Positions 41,930-51,693 are shown, counted from the stretch's first letter. The stretch is 64,000 bases of DNA from Arcticibacter tournemirensis (GCF_006716645.1 NZ_VFPL01000001.1:1922001-1986000); one strand, 5' to 3'. Notes: generated from the letters alone by a model not told the origin. A program made the numbers and translations.

Positions 41930-42910
41930 ATTGCTTTTATCCGGCAAGCACCGGGTTACTCTATTTTAATTGTTTATCATCCTTTTTGCCACCCGACCGG
42001 AAGGGACGAGCTTTAAGTAACAATAATCTTGTTATGAATTCAATTAGTCCGTTCTGCTAGTCTCAGAAGAGTTCATGTCAATGGGATCTGTGACACTCTC
42101 AGAGCACCATATAGGATATCCTGAACTACCTTAAGTGTTCATTGCCTGTATCGTCGTGACGAATTGAATAACAGTATTGAGGATGCCTTCTCTTAAGAAG
42201 CAGGGAAGGCGGAGTTGTGAAATAAGTACTTGTTGGTCATATTGAAAATTTAAGTTTAAATATTTGATTTAATTGAATTTAGATGAATTGTTCCTTAAAG
42301 TCATCCGTCTGAAATAAACAATAGGAGTTTCATATACAGTTTTCTATTTGGTTATTAAGCGTGTGTCTCAATTCACATCCTGATATTGTCTTGTTCTTTC
42401 ATCATAGCGGCATCAGTCATTAATGCCTCAGGGTTAAGCCTCTAATGGGTAGCCTCTAATACTGTGTCATATCCTTATAAAGGTTATAATTGGGAATCCA
42501 TTTTAAAGAGTCTTTCGTTTCTGCTTCGATACGAAGTACAAGTTTTACAATCCAAAATAAAGGAATGGCGCCAGGATTATTTGTTCAACCTTTTGTCGAT
42601 TCGTCTCATTTTTGAGGTTAATGATAAATGTCACTACATCAGGTAAATCCGTATAATTTCAGTACGACTTTACGGACGATCCTCAATAGAAAATAATCTA
42701 TGTAATAGCGAGCTTACCAGAATGAATAGTTCTTTGGTTTTATAAATTAATCGCTAATTGATCAACGATTTAACCCTCAGACAGACGCCGAATTATAAAA
42801 GGCGCAATAACCGGCTTACTATTTGTTTTTAACACCAGGTACTTGTATCACTAAATAAAAATCGGGGCAAGGTTATTGTTAGACATACTACATATTAAAA
42901 CCGTAGCATT
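41930..42910. other. Long non-coding region upstream of the polysaccharide operon
   Basis: About 980 bp, AT-rich, with no open frame of convincing composition on either strand and no RNA gene. It should contain the promoter of the minus-strand operon, but I found no clear TAnnTTTG box on that strand. A small imperfect repeat (TAAGCCTCTAATGGGTAGCCTCTAAT, 42436-42461) is visible. The open frame at 42464-42646 is not believable. It may hold a decayed regulator gene. Confidence 0.4.
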
Positions 42911-43210
42911 ATGGATAAGATAAAGAAACACGACCTGATGGAGAAAATTGTCAGAGAACTTGAAGATCTGAAGAACAGTCAGCAGGCAGTTATTCAGAAG
43001 ATCGGTAAAATTGAAGTGGACAATATTGAGCTTGGAGACAGCAGGCTGGAAAAAGACCTTCCCGATGTGCATCAGCGTACTTCAGACAACCTTGATACCA
43101 TTACCGGCATTCTTGATTATTTCGCCGGGACGACCGAGGAGTTCGGAGATAAAAACCATATTTTGGAGCTAAAGGAAGAAAAGGCGATTCGGGAAGCCAC
43201 AGGAGGCTAA
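42911..43210 (+). CDS. Small helical protein, unknown
   Basis: 99 residues, soluble and strongly charged. The first half is predicted helix (KIVRELEDLKNSQQAVIQKIGKIEV) and the rest acidic. No signal peptide or membrane segment. It stands alone between the polysaccharide operon and GH92 on the opposite strand, with a hairpin behind it. Composition looks genuine, but no family is recognised. Confidence 0.65.
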   Translation: MDKIKKHDLMEKIVRELEDLKNSQQAVIQKIGKIEVDNIELGDSRLEKDLPDVHQRTSDNLDTITGILDYFAGTTEEFGDKNHILELKEEKAIREATGG

Positions 43211-43221
43211 AGATTTTTATA

Positions 43222-43260
43222 AGGCCAATCTCCTTAAAATCTATTCAGGGGATTGGCTTG
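43222..43260. terminator. Convergent terminator hairpin
   Basis: AGGCCAATC followed by TCC pairs with GGGGATTGGCTT around a loop near 43236-43247. It lies between the small helical gene and the convergent GH92 gene and could serve both. Confidence 0.55.
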
Positions 43261-43278
43261 TTCTAAAAACAGTGTCTT

Positions 43279-45561
43279 TTAATTAGGTTCAGTATAGTTA
43301 ATCAGCTTTTTAGTCGAGGGCTTATTGCCCATCACGAATTCTAGTGTCCCCCCATTGACAATATCAGCCTGAGTAATATACGATTTGTTATAAGGCTTGT
43401 TATTCAATCGCATGGATTGAATATAACAATTAGCTTTCGAAACATTTGTTGTTTTGACCGTAAAGCTCCTGCCATTATCCAGCCGGATAACAGCGCTCTT
43501 TAAAACGGGAGATCCTATATTATAAATACTGTTAGCCGGATTGACAGGATAGAAACCCATCGCGCTGAAGATATACCAGGCAGACATCTGCCCGCAGTCG
43601 TTATTGCCGATGTAACACTGAGGCGTGGCGGAATACATTTCGTTTAGTATCTTAGAAATATAAAACTGCGCTTTCCATTGACGGTCTGAAAAATTGTACA
43701 AGTAAGCAACATGATGGCTTGGCTCGTTGCCATGAGCATACTGCCCGATAAAGCCTGATGCATTGTGGTTCACCTTGGTAGAGGTGTCGGTATAAGTAAA
43801 GAACCGGTCGAGCCTGTCGCCGAATTTCTTTTCATTGCCCATCAGATGTACCAGCTCCTTAACCTGGTGAGGTACATACCAAAGGTACTGCCATGCATTT
43901 GCTTCTGTAAAAGGGTGACCTCCGTTATGGCCGTATTCAAGCGCATTAAAGGGCTCAAGCCATTTTCCGTCTGAATTTTTCGCTCTGAAAAAAACGGTCT
44001 TGGCATCATAGAGATTCTTATAGAAACCTGCACGCTTCATGAAATAAGCGTAATCGTCCATATGATTGAGTTTTTTAGCAAGCTGAGCTACGCACCAGTC
44101 GTTATAAGCGGTTTCGAGGGTGATAGAAACAGACTGCGACTGCAGGTCTTCGGGCATATAACCGTACTTCTCCCAGATGCTTATGGGCGACTGAACATGA
44201 TCGGTCATGGACGTTTCTTTTACGGCCTTGTAAGCTTCATCTACGTCAATCCCTGGAAGATCTTTCATTATTGCATCGGCAATTACCGGGATTGCATGGT
44301 TCCCGATCATGCAATACGTCTCCGAGCCCCAAAGTTCCCAGATAGGTAAAAAGCCATAGCTCTTATGATGCAGAACCATACTATTAACAAAGCCGGCAGT
44401 TTTTTCTATTTGAGTGAGTGTGTAAAGCGGGTGAGCAGCACGATAGGTATCCCATAAAGAGAAAGTAGAATAGATCTCTTTTTTTCCGGCATTGCGGATC
44501 GTCATATCTCCTGCGGTGTAGTCGCCGTTCACATCAGTGATATTGTTGGGCTGCGTAAATGCATGGTACATGCAAGTGTAAAAGATCTGCTTCTGTTCCG
44601 TTGTACCTTCGATATCCATTTTCGACAGTTCTTTCTCCCACAGGTCTTCTGTTTGCGCAACAATACGGTCAAAATTCCAGTCTTTGATCTCTGTGTCGAG
44701 ATTCTCTTTGGCGTTATCTGCACTGATGGCGGATATGCCTACTTTAACCAGTACTTCCCTTCCGCCTGTTTTATCAAAAGTAACCACAGCTTTGATATCT
44801 GCGTTACCAGTAGTTAACTTCTTATCCGGATAAGTAAACGTCCCTTCCTGCATCAGCGTAGAGGTGAACGGTCTGGAGAACCTTGCATAAAAATAAACCT
44901 TACGAAGTTTCGCCCAGCCTGTCATAACACGGTACCCCTCTATGGTCTGGTTGTCTATCACCCGGATCTGTGCAGCAATAATGCGGGCAGAACGAACTTT
45001 CGTGCCTTTTTTGCTGGTGTGATCTATGTCTATTATCAGATTCCAGGGCTTGCCTTCAGGGAATGTGTACCGGTGAAATCCTGCATGCATGGTTGCTGCA
45101 AGCTCTGCTTTAATATCGTAATCCAGAAGCTGAACGCTATAATAACCTGGTTTAGCCGTTTCCTGTTCGTGAGAAAAGCGCGAACGGTAACCGCTTCCAG
45201 GCTTATCCTCAGTTCCCGCATTTGTTTTAATCTCACCCGTAGTGGGCATCATCAATACATCTACCAGGTCGGGTATTCCCGTGCCGTTTAAGTGTGTATG
45301 ACTAAATCCTACAATAGTGCTGGCTTTATAGTCGTAACCGCTACAGGGGCGTGCATCTATCTCCTCCTTTGTGTCAGGGCTCAGTTGTACCATTCCGAAC
45401 GGAACCGTAGGGCCGGGAAAAGCACAGCCAGGCAGCCCGGCTGCGGCACCTGTGCCAATAAATGGGTTTACAAAGTCAACTTTTCGTTGAACTTGTTGTG
45501 CTGGCGCTATGCTAAAATAGCTTATAAATGTCAGTAGCCCGAGGGCTTTTTTAACTATCAT
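43279..45561 (-). CDS. GH92 family alpha-mannosidase
   Basis: 760 residues with a signal peptide (cut near APAQ). It is a calcium-dependent exo-alpha-mannosidase of GH92, recognised from the start VDFVNPFIGTGAAAGLPGCAFPGPTVPFGMVQLSPDT, then GFSHTHLNGTGIPD, SLWDTYRAAHPLYTL, WELWGSETYCMIGNHAIPV, GNEPSHHVAYLYNF and GNNDCGQMSAWYIFSAMGFYPVNP. Family members remove terminal alpha-1,2/1,3/1,4 mannose from N-glycans or yeast mannan. It lies upstream of the SusCD operon on the same strand but has its own promoter, and probably acts in the periplasm. Confidence 0.95.
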   Translation of the reverse strand: MIVKKALGLLTFISYFSIAPAQQVQRKVDFVNPFIGTGAAAGLPGCAFPGPTVPFGMVQLSPDTKEEIDARPCSGYDYKASTIVGFSHTHLNGTGIPDLVDVLMMPTTGEIKTNAGTEDKPGSGYRSRFSHEQETAKPGYYSVQLLDYDIKAELAATMHAGFHRYTFPEGKPWNLIIDIDHTSKKGTKVRSARIIAAQIRVIDNQTIEGYRVMTGWAKLRKVYFYARFSRPFTSTLMQEGTFTYPDKKLTTGNADIKAVVTFDKTGGREVLVKVGISAISADNAKENLDTEIKDWNFDRIVAQTEDLWEKELSKMDIEGTTEQKQIFYTCMYHAFTQPNNITDVNGDYTAGDMTIRNAGKKEIYSTFSLWDTYRAAHPLYTLTQIEKTAGFVNSMVLHHKSYGFLPIWELWGSETYCMIGNHAIPVIADAIMKDLPGIDVDEAYKAVKETSMTDHVQSPISIWEKYGYMPEDLQSQSVSITLETAYNDWCVAQLAKKLNHMDDYAYFMKRAGFYKNLYDAKTVFFRAKNSDGKWLEPFNALEYGHNGGHPFTEANAWQYLWYVPHQVKELVHLMGNEKKFGDRLDRFFTYTDTSTKVNHNASGFIGQYAHGNEPSHHVAYLYNFSDRQWKAQFYISKILNEMYSATPQCYIGNNDCGQMSAWYIFSAMGFYPVNPANSIYNIGSPVLKSAVIRLDNGRSFTVKTTNVSKANCYIQSMRLNNKPYNKSYITQADIVNGGTLEFVMGNKPSTKKLINYTEPN

Positions 45562-45614
45562 AAGAGTTTATTGTCTTTATTTTGTTTGCTTTCGGTTTGG
45601 TTGTTTGTTGTTTT

Positions 45615-45646
45615 CAAATGTAATAAACCGAAATGTATAAAAACAA
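45615..45646 (-). promoter_or_regulatory. Promoter of the GH92 gene
   Basis: Minus-strand TTG (45646-45644), a spacer of 21 bp and TACATTTG (45622-45615). It gives a leader of about 47 nt before the ATG at 45561. Confidence 0.65.
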
Positions 45647-45672
45647 GATAATCTGTATTTTATTCGTTTTTC

Positions 45673-46902
45673 CTATTCTTCTTCCCCTTCTGCTTCTGTG
45701 GAAGATAAGATATAAAAGGCGCCTTTCGTGACGATTCTAACGTCTTTAGGAACAGGGGTGATCAGTTTTATCTCTGTATAACCAAGGTCAGAAACTCCGC
45801 TGATCACTTCGGCTTTATCAAAATAATACACCGCATCTGCCGGTGTTTTCTGATCCTTGTCTTTAGCCGAACCAGCTTCTTTCTCAACTTTCTTCAGGTA
45901 GTAGATGTACTCTTTACCCCCTGATCTCACGATGGATTCGGTCGGAACCGCAGGAGTGGTATGACTTCCTGTTTCAATCAGAGCCGATACATACATTCCC
46001 TGGATGAGATTGCTCTTCGCCGCGTTTTCAATCACTGCGTGCGCAATGATGGCTTTGCTGTCATTTTCAAAAGACTGGTTTACTCCATAGATCTTCCCGG
46101 TGATCTCCCTGTTATTCTGGTTGGTCAAAAGAAAGGTGACTGTCTGGCCTTCTTTTACTTTGAAAAGGTCTTTTTCGTAAACAAGCAGATCGCAATGTAC
46201 TTTAGAGTTGTCGATAACATTCATCAGAGAGCGGGCGGCTTCGGCATACGAACCGGTCTCTATGCTGATCTTGCTGATTGTGCCACCAAGAGGGGAATAC
46301 ACCGGAACGAGCGAAGTAAGCTTTCCTTTAGCTGTAACCGAAGGATTAACACCTGCTTGTTGCAAACGGCGCGCCAGAGCTGCTGTACGGGCTTCATCGC
46401 CGTGGTACGCAGCTTCCGCCTGCTGCAGAACTTTACCTGTTCCCGCGTTGTTTTCATTCAGCTCCTTTTGCCGCGTAAACTCTTTCTTCGCATAGTTTAA
46501 CTCATTCAATGCAGTGAGATACTCCTGTTGGAGACTGATAATTTCATTGCTTTCGATGGCGGCAAGTTTTTGTCCTTTATATACATGAGAGCCTTCGAGC
46601 ACAAAGATCTGTTTCACCACGCCTCCTGTGAGCAGGGTGACTTCGGCCTTATTCTGAGGCGGGACCTCGAGCTGTCCGCTGGCTTTAACCACCGATTTCA
46701 GGTTCTTCTCTTCAATAGGCCCCAGTTGTATATTCACTGCATCTATTTGTCTTTGGCTCAGTTGTATTCCTTCCCGGGTAGCAGTTTCCTCTGATTCTTT
46801 CTCTGCGTCGTCTGTTGGCTGTTCGTTTCCGCCGCAGCCCAGAACAAGCAGGGAGCACAGAAAAAATAGTATACTTTTTAGTTTTCTTTTTAAGACGGTC
46901 AT
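45673..46902 (-). CDS. RND efflux periplasmic adaptor subunit (CusB-like)
   Basis: 409 residues from ATG 46902, which has GGAGG eight bases upstream inside the end of the pump gene. A longer frame to 46935 is not needed. Signal peptide with lipobox VLGC. It has the membrane-fusion layout: beta-barrel/lipoyl segments (EVTLLTGGVVKQIFVLEGSHVYKGQKLAAIES), an alpha-hairpin (LQQEYLTALNELNYAKKEF), a second lipoyl half (VYSPLGGTISKISIETGSY) and a C-terminal domain. It links pump and channel of a heavy-metal efflux system and starts directly after the pump stop codon. Confidence 0.9.
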   Translation of the reverse strand: MTVLKRKLKSILFFLCSLLVLGCGGNEQPTDDAEKESEETATREGIQLSQRQIDAVNIQLGPIEEKNLKSVVKASGQLEVPPQNKAEVTLLTGGVVKQIFVLEGSHVYKGQKLAAIESNEIISLQQEYLTALNELNYAKKEFTRQKELNENNAGTGKVLQQAEAAYHGDEARTAALARRLQQAGVNPSVTAKGKLTSLVPVYSPLGGTISKISIETGSYAEAARSLMNVIDNSKVHCDLLVYEKDLFKVKEGQTVTFLLTNQNNREITGKIYGVNQSFENDSKAIIAHAVIENAAKSNLIQGMYVSALIETGSHTTPAVPTESIVRSGGKEYIYYLKKVEKEAGSAKDKDQKTPADAVYYFDKAEVISGVSDLGYTEIKLITPVPKDVRIVTKGAFYILSSTEAEGEEE

Positions 46903-46903
46903 T

Positions 46904-49900
46904 TTATAGTCCTCCGCTGAGATAAGATAATTCAATAATTGCTTTATTATAATCCTTGAGTGATTGCAAGTGCAGAAGGCGGATATTTATCGCCTGACTG
47001 GTATTCTGGATAAATTCAATATAGCCGATTTCCCCCCGGCTGTAGGCAAACTGCGCTATCCGGATCTGTTCTGCAGCCTGTTTAAGTCCCGGTCCTTCAT
47101 AATAATCAAGGGCCTGCTTGTACTTCATGTATTCCTGGAGTTGCTGTCCGTATTGTTTTGAAAGCCGGAGGGATGCAGAGGTTTGCTCGGCGAGGGCGAT
47201 CTGCCTGCCGATTGCCGCCGCCTTTATCCTTCCCTGCTGTGCCCCCGAAAACAGGGGAATGGCCACACCGGCCTCAAAACCAGCCATCCTTGTTCCCGGG
47301 AAATAATCGCGGTCTATACCCGCTGGGTTAAACGGTCGTACCAGAAGCTGGTGGCGGTAACTAAGTGTAATGTCGGGAAGAAGTTTTTGTTTCTCGGCTT
47401 TCACCTCTGCTTCTGTAGCTATTAGTAGTTGGTTATAGTAACTCGTTTGTGGGTTATTCCGCGTTGCTGCGGTGTCCGGATCAACCGGAGCTGGGAGTTT
47501 TTCAAGCGGAGCGGAAACAATTTCAGGAAGCTGGCTCAACCCCATAAGCGATGCAAGCTCCTGCTTTGCTATCTTCACATCCGCGAGGGCCTGTCCTTTG
47601 TTAACCTCCATTTCCTTGGCTGCATTCAATGCCGAAAGCTGCTCGAGATAAGAGGTTTCACCTGTTTTATAACGGATCCGTGCTCTTTCCGAGAAGTTTT
47701 GAAACAAACTGTCCTGGCTTTGGAATAACGAGGCCCGGTTTTTCGTATACCATAAGTTATAATACGCAAGTTTTACCTCTCTGATCAGCTCATTTGTACT
47801 TACAGCCAGCGCGCGTTTGCTCAGATCTGTGCGTGCCTTTGCTGCTTTGTTCTGAGTGCCGTAAACCATGGGCAGACTGAAGCTCTGCGTGACGCTTATG
47901 CTGTTATCACTGCCTCCGCCTGCTGTTGGGTCTTGTGTGAGTGACACCCCCGTCCTTGAAGGCTCAAAAGATGTTGACTGAAGCGCTGTGTTTTGTTCCA
48001 CCTCCAGGCTGCTCCGCTTTAAAGCCTGATTTTGTTTTATTGCAAGTTCAATGCATTCTTTCAGGCTTAGCGGCTTTTGATTCTCCTGTGCCTTTGTCTG
48101 TGCCGGTAGCAAAAAAACGGATAAAAATAGTAAGGAGATCATTATCTTATTCCCTGCTGCCAGTGATGTTTTACCCGGCCTTTCATCTTCGTTTTGTGTG
48201 AACAACACGTAAAGCGCTGGAAGAACCAGCAGGGTGAGCAAAGTGGCAGATATCAGTCCTCCGATGACCACTGTGGCCAGCGGTCTTTGCACTTCTGCTC
48301 CGGCGGTCGTAGAAAGTGCCATGGGCAGAAAGCCGAGCGACGCTACTGCGGCAGTCATAATAACGGGTCTTAATCTCACTTCCGTGCCCTTTTTTACCCG
48401 CTCAATGATATTCGCAACGCCTTCTGCCTTTAGATGATTGAAGTAGCTTATTAAGACGATGCCGTTTAGCACAGCCACCCCGAAAAGGGCAATGAATCCA
48501 ACTCCTGCCGATATACTGAAAGGCATATCCCTTATCCACAAAGCAAAGACGCCTCCAATGGCAGATAAAGGTACAGCCGAAAAGATCAGCAGGCTTTGCT
48601 TTAATGAATGAAAGGTAAAAAAGAGCAGGATAAATATGAGCAGGAGGGCAGCTGGTACAGCAAGGGCCAGTCGTTGTTCTGCCGCCTTCAGGTTTTGAAA
48701 TTGACCTCCGTAAGTAGTGTAATATCCTGTTGGCAAATCGAGGCCTTCATTAAGCAACTTCTGAATTTCATGGACCGCGCTTTCAACATCTCTGTTCCTG
48801 ACATTAAAACTTACGTAGATCCTCCGCTTTCCATCTTCGCGGCTTATCTGCGCGGGCGCTTCTTCAATCTTTATGTCGGCGATCTGGCTTAAAGGTACGC
48901 GGTTCCCCGAAGGTAAAGCGATATACAGGTTTTCGATGTTAGTAACGTCTTCACGAAGCTCCCTGCTCAGACGAATGACTATTTCGAATCTTTTTTCTCC
49001 TTCATAAACAGCTCCTGCCACCTGTCCCGCAAAAGCGGTGCTGAGTGCGGTATTCACATCTTCGATATTTAGTCCATATTGTGCGATTTTACTGCGGTCG
49101 TAGTTCACTACTATTTGAGGAAGTCCGCTAACCTGTTCTACTATCGGCTCGCTTACTCCATTCACCCCGGCGATCAGTTTGGCGGCCTTATCTGCCTGTG
49201 CAGAAAGGATGTCCATATCGTCGCCGAAGATCTTGACAGCCACATCCTGCCTGATCCCGGTCATGAGCTCATTGAACCGCATTTGCATGGGCTGTGTTAC
49301 TTCTACATTAATGCCGGGAATGTCTTTAAGGGTTTCTTCTATTTTTTCCATCATTTCCTCTCTTGTGCCTGCTGTTTTCCATTCATCTTTGGGTATCATA
49401 GATAACATCATATCACCCCGCTCCACCGGCATCGGGTCCGTTGGTATTTCGGCGCTTCCTATGCGCGTCACCGCCTGACGTATCTCGGGGAAATTCTTCT
49501 TCAACAGCTTCTCCGCTTTGCCAAATGTTCCCACTACGCGGGTAAGAGAAGTTCCCTGCATCATGCTGATCTCGACCGTCAGGTCTCCTTCTTCAAGCGT
49601 GGGTATAAACTCACCGCCCATATTTGAGAATACCCATAATGCAAGGGCCAGCAGCGTGGCGGATAAAAGGATGGTGAGCTTTTTTGCTTTTAATACGGCC
49701 TCAAGAACCGGTGCATACCAGCGGTACAGGCCTTCCATTAAGCGGTCCGAAATGTTGCGCTTGTGCTGCGTCTTTTTGCTTAGAAACAGGGCGCTGGCCA
49801 TCGGAACGTATGTAAGCGAAAGGATAAAAGCACCAAGTATGGCGAAAGTAACGGTTTGAGCCATGGGCCGGAACATTTTGCCTTCGATACCCACCAACGC

Positions 49901-51298
49901 AAATAGCGGCAGATAAACAATGAGAATAATGATTTCCCCGAAGGTCGCGCTATCTCTGATCTTCGATGCTGCCGAGTATACCTCATGATCCATCTGCTTT
50001 TGTGTCAGCTTTGTCGTTCCTGTAAATGAAGCACTGCCTGTAATACGATGGACGATGGCTTCCACGATGATGACGGCACCATCGACTATCAGGCCAAAAT
50101 CGATAGCTCCCAGGCTCATCAGGTTGCCGGATACTCCGAACAGGTGCATCATGGTAATGGCAAACAACATAGCCAGGGGGATGACCGACGCAACGACGAG
50201 TCCCGCCCTTAGGTTTCCAAGCAGCAGGACCAGGACGAAGACCACGATCAGGCCTCCTTCAATCAGGTTTTTTTCTACAGTGCCCATCGCTCTGCCGACC
50301 AGCTCAGTCCGGTCAATGAAAGGTTCGATGATCACTCCTTCAGGAAGAGACTTGCCGATCTGCTCCATCTTCTCTTTTACATTTTTGATGACCTCGTTAA
50401 AGTTCTCTCCCTTCAGCATGAGCGCTACTCCCGCAACGACTTCACCCTCGCCGTTTCGGGTGACGGCGCCATACCGGTTAGCGCTGCCATAACGAACATC
50501 TGCCACATCGCGTATGAGCACCGTTGCTCCTCCGCTCTTCCTTACAACGATTTGTTCTATGTCAGACAATGTTTTTACTTGTCCCAGGCCACGGATGAAG
50601 TAAAGATTACTCCGTTGTTCAATATAAGAGCCGCCGGTATTCTGATTGTTTTTTTTGAGGGCTGTATAGATGTCGCTGATCGTGATATTCAGGCTATTCA
50701 ACCTTTCGTTGTTTAATGAAATTTCATATTGTTTTACGTAGCCGCCCCAGCCGCTGACTTCAGCAATGCCGGGCGTTCCCGCCAGTTGCCTCCGGACAAT
50801 CCAGTCCTGGATCGTTCGAAGATCAGTCGCCGTATACTTATCTTCATACCCCGGCTTCGTATGTATCACGTACTGATAGATCTCCCCGAGGCCGGTGGTT
50901 ACCGGGGCCAGAACAGGACGGCCGGAACCTTCAGGAATAGTTTCCCCGGCCTCCTTCAACTGCTCGCCGACTTGTTGCCGGGCCAGATAAATATCAGTAT
51001 CGTCTTTAAACACAACGGTAATTACCGATAACCCTGATCTTGAAATGGAACGCTTTTCAATAACTGCAGGAATATTGGCGATGGCCAGTTCGATAGGTGC
51101 AGTGATATATTGCTCCACTTCCTGTGCACCAAGCGCAGGCGCCTGCGTTATGATCTGTACCTGGTTATTGGTTATATCGGGTTGTGCATCAATGGGTAGC
51201 TGAGTGGCGGAATAAACCCCGGCTACGATCAGCAGTATTACAAACGCGCCTGTCATCAGCTTGTTGCTGATAGAGAACGCAATGATTTTGTCAAACAT
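46904..51298 (-). CDS. Heavy-metal efflux RND pump fused to a TolC-like outer membrane channel
   Basis: 1464 residues. Residues 1 to about 1035 are a full CusA/CzcA-type RND pump: 12 membrane helices, the HME signature GAIDFGLIVDGAVIIVE with its proton-relay Asp, and large periplasmic loops. A hydrophobic stretch, about 1048-1068 (IMISLLFLSVFLLPAQTKAQ), looks like a retained signal peptide. Residues about 1072-1464 are an outer membrane efflux (TolC/CusC) domain with two coiled-coil repeats. There is no stop or frameshift at the junction. Such fusions occur in Bacteroidota. Likely substrates are Cu/Ag or Zn/Co/Cd; the Met-rich segment TQPMQMRFNELM in the porter domain leans to Cu/Ag. Confidence 0.93.
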   Translation of the reverse strand: MFDKIIAFSISNKLMTGAFVILLIVAGVYSATQLPIDAQPDITNNQVQIITQAPALGAQEVEQYITAPIELAIANIPAVIEKRSISRSGLSVITVVFKDDTDIYLARQQVGEQLKEAGETIPEGSGRPVLAPVTTGLGEIYQYVIHTKPGYEDKYTATDLRTIQDWIVRRQLAGTPGIAEVSGWGGYVKQYEISLNNERLNSLNITISDIYTALKKNNQNTGGSYIEQRSNLYFIRGLGQVKTLSDIEQIVVRKSGGATVLIRDVADVRYGSANRYGAVTRNGEGEVVAGVALMLKGENFNEVIKNVKEKMEQIGKSLPEGVIIEPFIDRTELVGRAMGTVEKNLIEGGLIVVFVLVLLLGNLRAGLVVASVIPLAMLFAITMMHLFGVSGNLMSLGAIDFGLIVDGAVIIVEAIVHRITGSASFTGTTKLTQKQMDHEVYSAASKIRDSATFGEIIILIVYLPLFALVGIEGKMFRPMAQTVTFAILGAFILSLTYVPMASALFLSKKTQHKRNISDRLMEGLYRWYAPVLEAVLKAKKLTILLSATLLALALWVFSNMGGEFIPTLEEGDLTVEISMMQGTSLTRVVGTFGKAEKLLKKNFPEIRQAVTRIGSAEIPTDPMPVERGDMMLSMIPKDEWKTAGTREEMMEKIEETLKDIPGINVEVTQPMQMRFNELMTGIRQDVAVKIFGDDMDILSAQADKAAKLIAGVNGVSEPIVEQVSGLPQIVVNYDRSKIAQYGLNIEDVNTALSTAFAGQVAGAVYEGEKRFEIVIRLSRELREDVTNIENLYIALPSGNRVPLSQIADIKIEEAPAQISREDGKRRIYVSFNVRNRDVESAVHEIQKLLNEGLDLPTGYYTTYGGQFQNLKAAEQRLALAVPAALLLIFILLFFTFHSLKQSLLIFSAVPLSAIGGVFALWIRDMPFSISAGVGFIALFGVAVLNGIVLISYFNHLKAEGVANIIERVKKGTEVRLRPVIMTAAVASLGFLPMALSTTAGAEVQRPLATVVIGGLISATLLTLLVLPALYVLFTQNEDERPGKTSLAAGNKIMISLLFLSVFLLPAQTKAQENQKPLSLKECIELAIKQNQALKRSSLEVEQNTALQSTSFEPSRTGVSLTQDPTAGGGSDNSISVTQSFSLPMVYGTQNKAAKARTDLSKRALAVSTNELIREVKLAYYNLWYTKNRASLFQSQDSLFQNFSERARIRYKTGETSYLEQLSALNAAKEMEVNKGQALADVKIAKQELASLMGLSQLPEIVSAPLEKLPAPVDPDTAATRNNPQTSYYNQLLIATEAEVKAEKQKLLPDITLSYRHQLLVRPFNPAGIDRDYFPGTRMAGFEAGVAIPLFSGAQQGRIKAAAIGRQIALAEQTSASLRLSKQYGQQLQEYMKYKQALDYYEGPGLKQAAEQIRIAQFAYSRGEIGYIEFIQNTSQAINIRLLHLQSLKDYNKAIIELSYLSGGL

Positions 51299-51366
51299 TC
51301 AGACTTAATTAATTGCAATACCTTCCCTGGGAGGAAAATATCGTGTTCAGTAAAATAGAGTATTAG

Positions 51367-51693
51367 TTAAAATGAAAGGAAATAAGCAAGTTTAGGTGGT
51401 TGCCATACGCTGATCGGAGTATTCCGGACGTCTCCGGGAATATGTTCTCCAAGTTCGAATTCGGCACTCACAGGAAGAAGAATTGAAAATACCGATATTT
51501 TGGTGGCCGCAGGTGTGGTGCAGCACGTGCATTGACAGAAAGGCGAACAAAGGTCATTCATGTGGTCCTCAGGAGAAGAGGAGTTATGATTCACAGCAGA
51601 ATCCTTCTTGCTGGTTTCAGCAAATGTATCCGCGCAAGGCATAAAGCTCATTACAAATACCATCAGGCTAAATAGGTAGCAGAGGAATTTCAC
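51367..51693 (-). CDS. Small secreted Cys/His-rich protein of the efflux operon
   Basis: 108 residues with a signal peptide (about 1-26, TFAE). The central segment has His and closely spaced Cys (HMNDLCSPFCQCTCC), a likely metal-binding site. The end is hydrophobic. It precedes the RND fusion gene by 68 bp on the same strand. I recall similar short proteins (DUF6660) at this position in Bacteroidota metal-efflux operons. A periplasmic metal chaperone or sensor is a reasonable guess. Confidence 0.75.
   Translation of the reverse strand: MKFLCYLFSLMVFVMSFMPCADTFAETSKKDSAVNHNSSSPEDHMNDLCSPFCQCTCCTTPAATKISVFSILLPVSAEFELGEHIPGDVRNTPISVWQPPKLAYFLSF

Noticed and set aside
42464-42646. 60-codon open frame upstream of the polysaccharide operon
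   Set aside because: Odd composition, no promoter or ribosome binding site, no domain, and isolated in non-coding DNA.
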